From Halomonas ramblicola (lineage in GTDB: Bacteria > Pseudomonadota > Gammaproteobacteria > Pseudomonadales > Halomonadaceae), in contig NZ_JAUFPL010000034.1 of NCBI RefSeq assembly GCF_030409215.1, forward strand, positions 251,724 to 315,723: DNA of 64,000 bases. Direction: 5' to 3'. Below, one piece after another: positions 57,945 to 64,000 of the stretch. The notes under the pieces are model-generated. The model saw only the letters and a program-made list of their open reading frames with translations. It ran no database searches and had not been told where the DNA came from. Each line of letters begins with the position of its first letter. Positions within the stretch are counted from its first letter, which is position 1. The position numbers and the translations under genes are program-made.

Positions 57945-59063
57945 CCGTAGCCGCGTCAGCATCCCGTCCAGGCTGCCGTAGAGCCACTCGCGGAAACGCT
58001 GCAGGCGCGGGCGCCGCGCCCACTCCTCGCGGCGGATCTCGCGGCTGGCGGCGAAGTTGCGCTCGAACAGCTCGGCCACCTCGCCGGCGAAGCGACGGTC
58101 GGCCACCTCCTGGTTGGCCTCGAGGTTCCAGTGCAGGCTCCAGTGGTCGAAGTTGCAGGAACCCAGGCTCACCCAGTCGTCCACCAGCGAGAACTTGGCG
58201 TGGATGAACACGGGCTGGAATTCGAAGATGCGCACCCCGGCGCGCAGCAGGCGACCGTAGAAGCGCTGGCCGGCGTAGCGCACCCCGGGATGGTCGTGGC
58301 GATCCCCGGGCAGCAGCAGGCGCACGTCGACGCCGCGGCGGGCGGCCCTCGCCAGGCGCAACCGCAGGGTGAAGGTGGGCACGAAGTAGGGAGTGCACAG
58401 CCACAGCCGGCGGCGGGCCCCCGACACCTGTTGCTGCAGGGAGTGACGGATCGCCTGGTAGCGGTAACCCTGTCCCCACACCACCCGGCCGCGCATGCCG
58501 CGATAGCCGTCCGCCTCGGGCGTGGTGGTGGCCAGCCCGCGCACCAGGCCGGCCTCCCCGCGGCCGCGGGTCAGCGGCGAATCCCACAGGCGGCTGAACA
58601 GCCGTACCCAGTCGGCCACCACCGGACCCTCGATGCGCACCGCCACCTCGTACCAGGCGTCGAGGAACTCGTCCACCGCCCCGAAGCCGCCGGTGAAGGC
58701 GACCCGCCCATCCACCACCACCAGCTTGCGGTGGTCCCGGGTCAGGTTGCGCGCCAGGGAGTGGAACCCCAGGGGATTGAAGAAGCGCAGCGCCACGCCG
58801 CCCGCCTCCAGCCGCTCGCGATCGTCGCTCGACAGGCCCATGGCACCGTAGCCGTCGAGCAGCAGCATCACCCGCACCCCCCGGCCGGCGGCCTTCACCA
58901 GGCACTCGATCAGCGCCGCGGCGAGCCGCCCCGACTCCATCAGGTAGAGTTCGATCAGGATCGATTCCCGGGCATCGTCCAGGACCTCGAACATCGCCGG
59001 CAGGAAGCGCGCCGCCTCCGGCAGCAGCTGGAAATGGTTGCCGTCTCGCCAGATGCCGTGCAT
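57942..59063 (-). CDS. clsB: Cardiolipin synthase B-type phospholipase D family protein
   Basis: A 373-residue protein with two HKD motifs: His-x-Lys in LTRDHRKLVVVDGRVAFTGG (about 115-134) and FIHAKFSLVDDWVSLGSCNF (about 286-305). No N-terminal membrane helix is seen, as in ClsB (YbhO). The reaction expected is transfer of a phosphatidyl group to make cardiolipin from phosphatidylglycerol and possibly phosphatidylethanolamine. Cardiolipin rises with salt in halophiles. It is divergent from plsB, the first enzyme of phospholipid synthesis, across 110 bases. The start at 59063 has GGGAGGAGGC upstream. Confidence 0.9.
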   Translation of the reverse strand: MHGIWRDGNHFQLLPEAARFLPAMFEVLDDARESILIELYLMESGRLAAALIECLVKAAGRGVRVMLLLDGYGAMGLSSDDRERLEAGGVALRFFNPLGFHSLARNLTRDHRKLVVVDGRVAFTGGFGAVDEFLDAWYEVAVRIEGPVVADWVRLFSRLWDSPLTRGRGEAGLVRGLATTTPEADGYRGMRGRVVWGQGYRYQAIRHSLQQQVSGARRRLWLCTPYFVPTFTLRLRLARAARRGVDVRLLLPGDRHDHPGVRYAGQRFYGRLLRAGVRIFEFQPVFIHAKFSLVDDWVSLGSCNFDHWSLHWNLEANQEVADRRFAGEVAELFERNFAASREIRREEWARRPRLQRFREWLYGSLDGMLTRLR

Positions 59064-59108
59064 GCCTCCTCCCTTCGCCTGGCCGGCACCGGCCGGACCT
59101 TCCCCGAC

Positions 59109-59137
59109 TGACCGGACGCCTTGCGATGACTATACTG
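59109..59137 (+). promoter_or_regulatory. Candidate promoter of plsB
   Basis: CTGACC (59109-59114) and TATACT (59132-59137) are spaced by 17 bases. The -10 lies after an in-frame ATG at 59126, which supports the later start codon at 59174 for plsB. Confidence 0.6.
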
Positions 59138-59173
59138 GCCTTTCCCTCTGCTTTCCTGCGCCGGGGCAAACGG

Positions 59174-61663
59174 ATGGCCTTGCTGCACCCCCTGAAGACG
59201 CTGCTCCACGCACCGATGACCCGGCTGATCGCCGCCTGGGTCAGGCCGCGACTGATCGAGCCCGAGCCCACCGAACTCGGCCTGGCCCCCGACCTGCCGG
59301 TACTCTACGTATTGCCCCGGCCGGCGCTGAGCGACGCCTGGCTGCTGGCCGCCCTCACCGAGCGCCACGCCCTGCCCCGTGCGGCCGGGCGGCGGCGCAT
59401 CGGGGCGCTGCGCCCGCCCGCCTGCCTGGCCCTGCCCGCCACCCGCCACCGGCTGTGGCCCCGGGCGGCGCGGGTCGAGGCGCCCTTCCGGGCGCTCATC
59501 GAGCAGCTCGATACGCCCGATGGCCAGCCAGTCCAGCTGGTGCCGGTGAGCGTCTTCTGGGGCCGCGCCCCGGGCAAGCGCTTCGGCTTCTGGCGGCTGC
59601 TGGCCGCCGACAGCTGGCGGCTCACCGGCCGCCTGCGCCGGGCGCTGTCGGTGCTGGTCAACCGGGGCAGCGTCGAGGTGCACTTCGGTGCCCCGCTGCG
59701 CCTCGACGAGCTGGTGGCGGGCCGGGAGCCGGCCCGCGACGACCGCAAGGCCGCGCGGCTGCTGCGCGTGCACTTCCGCCGGGTACGCACCCGGGTGCTG
59801 GGCCCGGACCTCTCCCACCGCCGCACCCTGATCGAGGGCGTCGCCGCGAGCCCCGAGGTGCGCCGGGTGATCGACGACCTCGCCGGCGAGGGCCGCTTCT
59901 CCCGGGAACGCCTGCGCCGCCGCGCCCGGCGCTACGGCCGCGAGATCGCCTCCAACATGACCTACCCCGTGCTGCGCTTCATGGACGGCCTGCTGCGCCG
60001 GCTATGGAACCGCCTCTACGACGGCGTCGACGTGCGCGGCCTGGCGGCGGTCAAGGCCCTGGCCGGCGACCACACCCTGGTCTACGTGCCCTGCCATCGC
60101 AGCCATATCGACTACCTGCTGCTCTCCTACGTGCTCTACCAGGAGGGCCTGATGCCGCCGCACATCGCCGCCGGACGCAACCTGGACATGCCGCTCGTGG
60201 GGCCCCTGCTGCGTCGCGGTGGCGCCTTCTTCCTGCGCCGCAGCTTCCGCGACAACCGTCTCTACGGCGCGGTGTTCAACGAGTACCTGCACCGCCTGAT
60301 CGCCCGCGGCCATCCACTGGAGTACTTCATCGAGGGGGGCCGCTCGCGCAGCGGCCGCATGCTGCCGGCCCGTCCAGGCATGCTGGCCATGACGGTGCGC
60401 TCCTTCCTACGCAGCAGCGCCCGGGGCCAGGCACGCCCCCTGGCCTTCGTGCCGGTCTACATCGGCTACGAACGGATCATCGAGAGCGCCAGCTACCAGC
60501 GCGAACTGCACGGCGGCAGGAAGCGCCAGGAGAGCCCGCTGGCCCTGCTGCGGGTGGTGGGGCGGCTGCGCCGACCGTTCGGCCGGGTCGCGGTCAACGT
60601 CGGCGAGCCGCTGCCGCTCGACGCCTTCCTGGACGAGCGGGTGGGGCGCCGATGGCGCGAAGCGCGTGAGGAGCAACCGGACCGGTTCACCGACCTGGTG
60701 CAGCATCTGGGCGAGACCCTGTGCCGGCGCATCAACGCCGCCGCCGCCCTCAACCCGGTGAACCTGGTGGCACTGGCCCTGCTGGCCACGCCCCACCACG
60801 CCATCGAGGCACGCCTGCTGGCCCGCCAGCTCGCCCTACTGGCCCAGCTGCAGCGTCGCCTGCCCAGCGGCGCTCGGATCAGCCTGCCCGAGGGGACGCC
60901 GGAGGCGTGGATCGATCGGGCCCTGGCCCTGGAGGCGATCCAGCGCCGCGAGCAGGCACTGGGCGACATCCTGCTCGCCGACCCGGCCCAGGCCGGGCGC
61001 CTCGGCTGGTTCCGCAACAATGTCCTGCACCTCTTCGCCCTGCCGGGCCTGGTCGCCTTCGCCTTCCGCCACCAGGCGGCGCACCGCCTGGACGACCTCG
61101 AGGCCCTGCTGGCGCCGGGCTGGCCGATCCTCGCCCGGGAACTGATGGTGGAGCCCCCCGCCTCCTTGCGCGAGGCGCTGGTCGCCATGCTCGACCTGCT
61201 CACCGAGCTGGGCCTGCTGGAGCACGACGGCGAGGACACCTGGCGCCGCCGGACGGAGCCCCTGGAGGCTGGCGAGTGCCTGGACCTGCTGGGCCAGCTG
61301 ATGCAGCCCTCCCTGGAGCGCGGCTACCTGCTGCTGGCGGTGCTGCTGGACGCCGGCCCCGGGCGGCTGGGCGCCGACGAGTTGGCGAGCCGCAGCCGCC
61401 AGCTGGCGGAGCGCCTGGCGCTGCTGTCGGGGCGCGACGCCCCGGAGTTCTTCGATACCCGGCTGTTCGTGGGGCTGGTAGAGGGCCTGGAGCGGGAGGG
61501 CTGGCTATGGCGGGACGCCGAGGGGCGCCTGGTCCATGACCAGCGGCTGCGCGAGGCGGCCCTGCGCTCGCGGCGGCTGTTCGACCCGGCGCTGCGCCAC
61601 CGCCTGCAACTCGTGGTGAGACGGGAAGGAGAGCCTTGTAGAGCTGATACCGCTCGGGGCTGA
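59174..61663 (+). CDS. plsB: Glycerol-3-phosphate acyltransferase PlsB
   Basis: An 829-residue inner-membrane-associated enzyme that adds the first acyl chain to glycerol-3-phosphate from acyl-ACP or acyl-CoA. The catalytic HxxxxD motif is His308-Asp313 in PCHRSHIDYLLLSY. Other blocks are YFIEGGRSRSGRMLPARPGM and FVPVYIGYERIIE. The start at 59174 (MALLHPLKTLL) aligns in length with E. coli PlsB and lies after the TATACT promoter; an ATG at 59126 would add 16 residues. The last residues (RADTARG) and the stop fall within a dispersed repeat element, so the natural C-terminus was changed by it. Confidence 0.95.
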   Translation: MALLHPLKTLLHAPMTRLIAAWVRPRLIEPEPTELGLAPDLPVLYVLPRPALSDAWLLAALTERHALPRAAGRRRIGALRPPACLALPATRHRLWPRAARVEAPFRALIEQLDTPDGQPVQLVPVSVFWGRAPGKRFGFWRLLAADSWRLTGRLRRALSVLVNRGSVEVHFGAPLRLDELVAGREPARDDRKAARLLRVHFRRVRTRVLGPDLSHRRTLIEGVAASPEVRRVIDDLAGEGRFSRERLRRRARRYGREIASNMTYPVLRFMDGLLRRLWNRLYDGVDVRGLAAVKALAGDHTLVYVPCHRSHIDYLLLSYVLYQEGLMPPHIAAGRNLDMPLVGPLLRRGGAFFLRRSFRDNRLYGAVFNEYLHRLIARGHPLEYFIEGGRSRSGRMLPARPGMLAMTVRSFLRSSARGQARPLAFVPVYIGYERIIESASYQRELHGGRKRQESPLALLRVVGRLRRPFGRVAVNVGEPLPLDAFLDERVGRRWREAREEQPDRFTDLVQHLGETLCRRINAAAALNPVNLVALALLATPHHAIEARLLARQLALLAQLQRRLPSGARISLPEGTPEAWIDRALALEAIQRREQALGDILLADPAQAGRLGWFRNNVLHLFALPGLVAFAFRHQAAHRLDDLEALLAPGWPILARELMVEPPASLREALVAMLDLLTELGLLEHDGEDTWRRRTEPLEAGECLDLLGQLMQPSLERGYLLLAVLLDAGPGRLGADELASRSRQLAERLALLSGRDAPEFFDTRLFVGLVEGLEREGWLWRDAEGRLVHDQRLREAALRSRRLFDPALRHRLQLVVRREGEPCRADTARG

Positions 61664-61720
61664 TCCGTCGACAGGCCTGCCCCCGCGCGCCTCGCTATGG
61701 GCAGCGACGATTGCCCGAGG
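61641..61720. repeat. Shortened copy of the 18.1-kb intergenic element
   Basis: CGCTCGGGGCTGATCCG at 61651-61667 matches 18129-18145 exactly, and ACAGGCCTGC matches ACAAGCCTGC there with one mismatch. The right part (GCGCCTCGCTATGGGCA) resembles the right end of the 18.1-kb copy (GCGCCCCTCGCTGTCGGCA). The middle is missing. It spans both stop codons of the convergent genes plsB and rsmJ. Confidence 0.6.
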
Positions 61721-62480
61721 TTGCCGTCAGGGCGCGGTGCACATAGAGATCATAGCGGCTGGTCTTGCCCTCGATGACGTGGCGCGGCGGTGGGCCCGCG
61801 ATGGGCGGCGCCTTGCGCGGCCGCTTGACCACCACCCGGTGGGTCGCCACGTCCAGCGCCGCCTCCAGCAGGCGCGGGGCATCGACGTCGTCGCCGGCCA
61901 GGACGCGAAACAGCCGCATCTCCTTCTTGACCAGCGCCGACTTGTCGCGGTGGGGAAACATGGGATCGAGATGGACCACCTGGGGAGGCACCCCCGCCTC
62001 GGCCACCAGGCGCTGCAGGTCGCGTGTCGCATCGCCATGGGCCAGGTGCATGCGCGCGGCGATCTCCACCGTCTGCGGGTAGGCCCGGGCACGGGCCAGG
62101 CCGTCCTCGAGCAGGGCGGCGATGGCCGCCACCCGCTCCACCAGCAGCACCTCGGCGCCCAGGCTCGCCAGCACGAAGGCGTCGCGGCCCAGGCCGGCGG
62201 TGGCGTCCACCACCGCGGGCGTCACCCCCCTGCCCAGGCCACAGGCGCGGGCGATGAGCTGGCCGCGCCCGCCGCCGAAGCGCCGCCGGTGGGCGGCCTT
62301 GCCGGAGGCGAACTCCACCGCTAGCGGATGGCCATAGCGCTTCGGGTCACCGGCCAGCACCAGGCGCCCGTCGCGACGCACGAGGAGGAGTTCGGCCGCG
62401 TCGCCCCAAGGCAGGCCGAAGCGCTCGGCGAGCCCCGCCAGGGCGGGGTCGGCCACCGCCACCGCGCCGCGCTCGCTCAT
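61695..62480 (-). CDS. rsmJ: 16S rRNA (guanine-1516 N2)-methyltransferase RsmJ
   Basis: A 261-residue methyltransferase. The SAM-binding motif is [22 protein letters not shown] (about 89-110). The catalytic-type motif is [18 protein letters not shown] (about 171-188). RsmJ (YhiQ) methylates G1516 of 16S rRNA. It overlaps the end of tsaB by four bases, so they are an operon. The C-terminal few residues (GNRRCP) lie in the repeat element shared with plsB. Confidence 0.94.
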   Translation of the reverse strand: MSERGAVAVADPALAGLAERFGLPWGDAAELLLVRRDGRLVLAGDPKRYGHPLAVEFASGKAAHRRRFGGGRGQLIARACGLGRGVTPAVVDATAGLGRDAFVLASLGAEVLLVERVAAIAALLEDGLARARAYPQTVEIAARMHLAHGDATRDLQRLVAEAGVPPQVVHLDPMFPHRDKSALVKKEMRLFRVLAGDDVDAPRLLEAALDVATHRVVVKRPRKAPPIAGPPPRHVIEGKTSRYDLYVHRALTATSGNRRCP

Positions 62481-63181
62481 CGCGCCTTCTTCCAGGCCAC
62501 CTCGTTGCGCAGGTAGACCGGCTGGGCGAGATGGGCCGGCTGCCCGAGCCCGGCCTCCAGGTCGCGCATGGCCAGCAGCGCCATGTCGGCGGCGTCCGCC
62601 TCCATGTCGGGCAACCGCTGCCCCAGCCCGGCCTGCACCGCGGCGGGCATGCGCTCCCAGAGGCCCCAGCCGGAGCCCACGCCGACCCAGTCGTGGTCGT
62701 CGTGGCCGGCCGGCAGCCGCAGGCGCTCGGGCGCCAGCACCGCCTCCTCGGTCAGGGCCTCGGGCAGGCCGTCGCGGCACTGCCAGGCGGCGGCGTAGAT
62801 CTCGCCCATGCGCGCGTCCAGGGCGGTGACCAGCCAGCGGAAGTGGTGGCGGCGGTGCGCCCCCAGCGCCAGGGCCGCCAGGGTGGAGACGCCGAAGAGC
62901 GGCCGCTCGAGGCCATAGGCCAGCCCCTGGGCGGCCCCGGCGGCGATGCGCAGCCCGGTAAAGGAGCCCGGACCGTGACCGTAGGCCACGCCATCCAGGT
63001 CCGTCGGCGCCACCCCGGCCTCGGCCAATACCTCGTCGACCATGGGCAGCAGGCGCCGGGTATGGGCGCGAGGGGCCAGGGCGAAGCGGGACAGCAGTTC
63101 GTCCTCGGCCCCCTCACGGCGCCGCAGCAGGGCGGCGGAGCAGGCTTGCGAGGAGGCATCGAGGGCCAGCAGGGTCGGCAT
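62477..63181 (-). CDS. tsaB: tRNA threonylcarbamoyladenosine synthesis protein TsaB
   Basis: A 234-residue protein of the ASKHA fold. It has the N-terminal phosphate-binding block [15 protein letters not shown] and [27 protein letters not shown] (about 64-90), the best conserved part of TsaB. It forms a complex with TsaD and TsaE that makes t6A37 in tRNAs reading ANN codons. The start ATG lies 39 bases downstream of a perfect TATAAT element. Downstream, rsmJ overlaps by four bases. Confidence 0.95.
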   Translation of the reverse strand: MPTLLALDASSQACSAALLRRREGAEDELLSRFALAPRAHTRRLLPMVDEVLAEAGVAPTDLDGVAYGHGPGSFTGLRIAAGAAQGLAYGLERPLFGVSTLAALALGAHRRHHFRWLVTALDARMGEIYAAAWQCRDGLPEALTEEAVLAPERLRLPAGHDDHDWVGVGSGWGLWERMPAAVQAGLGQRLPDMEADAADMALLAMRDLEAGLGQPAHLAQPVYLRNEVAWKKAR

Positions 63182-63219
63182 GAACGGGCAGCCTCACAGG
63201 ATCGGAAAAGGACGGGCGC

Positions 63220-63225
63220 ATTATA
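63220..63225 (-). promoter_or_regulatory. TATAAT -10 element upstream of tsaB
   Basis: A perfect TATAAT on the minus strand, 39 bases from the tsaB ATG. No good -35 is visible at 16-18 bases because the adk terminator hairpin occupies that place. Confidence 0.5.
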
Positions 63226-63243
63226 CAAGCCCTAAACGACGAT

Positions 63244-63261
63244 GGCCCGCTTGAGCGGGCC
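63244..63261 (-). terminator. Hairpin between adk and tsaB
   Basis: GGCCCGCT and AGCGGGCC form a perfect 8-bp stem with a two-base spacer, followed leftward by ATCGTCGTTT. It lies 88 bases after the adk stop and just upstream of the tsaB -10. Confidence 0.6.
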
Positions 63262-63296
63262 ACCAGAAGGCAGTCGGGCATGCTCTAAACGCTTCA

Positions 63297-63318
63297 GGAG
63301 CGGGGCTGATCCGGCGCC
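63297..63318. repeat. Short fragment of the GGGGCTGATCCG repeat
   Basis: GGAGCGGGGCTGATCCGGCG shares its core with the elements at 18129 and 61651. It lies in the 88-bp space downstream of adk and is probably a decayed end of the same family. Confidence 0.45.
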
Positions 63319-63348
63319 CCGCAACCACCCTGCAGTTCTCGGGGAAAG

Positions 63349-64000
<652 letters not shown>

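Overview
The window is a GC-rich, densely coding stretch of a gammaproteobacterial chromosome. It looks like a halophilic or haloalkaliphilic member of the Halomonadaceae (Halomonas-like). The reasons are two complete-type Mrp (Mnh) Na+/H+ antiporter loci, a HiPIP, a CcoNOQP/Anr block of Pseudomonas type, a rpsF-rpsR-DUF2232-rplI-dnaB order, and a CrbS/CrbR acetate module. This assignment is by gene content only. No 16S rRNA gene is present.

Layout. (1) 1-10906: two Mrp antiporter operons diverge from about 4.8-5.0 kb. The leftward one has separate mnhA and mnhB and runs off the left edge inside mnhE. The rightward one has an mnhA-mnhB fusion followed by C-D-E-F-G. (2) 10934-12873: hemH and two small genes of poorly known function, with a 32-bp dyad upstream of hemH. 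(3) 12952-21662: replication and translation genes, all leftward: dnaB (interrupted by a 501-residue intein in the P-loop), rplI, a DUF2232 membrane protein, rpsR, rpsF, rlmB and rnr. (4) 21895-22283: three tRNA-Leu(CAG) genes. (5) 22362-31429: an anchored DNA/RNA endonuclease, a stand-alone Lrp/AsnC ligand-binding protein, a Tat-exported HiPIP, the SpoVR-YeaH-PrkA stress module, and fadH. (6) 31570-32056: a five-gene Asp/Val tRNA array with a strong promoter and a terminator. (7) 33057-42751: cbb3 oxidase structural genes (ccoNOQP), assembly genes (ccoGHIS), a SafE/TauE-like membrane protein and the O2 sensor anr. (8) 42802-56447: ttcA, then an acetate-use region: a DnaQ-like exonuclease and a cNMP/CBS/DUF294 protein diverge from a DUF4212-symporter pair, followed by the hybrid kinase CrbS, the LuxR-type regulator CrbR and acetyl-CoA synthetase. 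(9) 56602-64000: SprT-like protein, a UPF0149 protein, a cardiolipin synthase-type phospholipase D, plsB, rsmJ, tsaB and adk (cut by the right edge).

How the genes work together. The Mrp loci give sodium/proton exchange. The cco-anr block builds and controls a high-affinity terminal oxidase with its copper and haem assembly factors. The acetate region couples uptake (symporter), sensing (CrbS/CrbR) and activation (Acs).

The less ordinary content is the helix-turn-helix-containing intein that splits the DnaB Walker A motif, and two families of intergenic repeats that sit at gene 3' ends and often supply the stop codons (18.1-18.4, 42.75, 53.6, 57.9 and 61.65 kb). There are also several operator-like dyads (hemH, fadH, crbR, acs) and a triple 13-bp repeat upstream of the acetate symporter that resembles a site upstream of acs.
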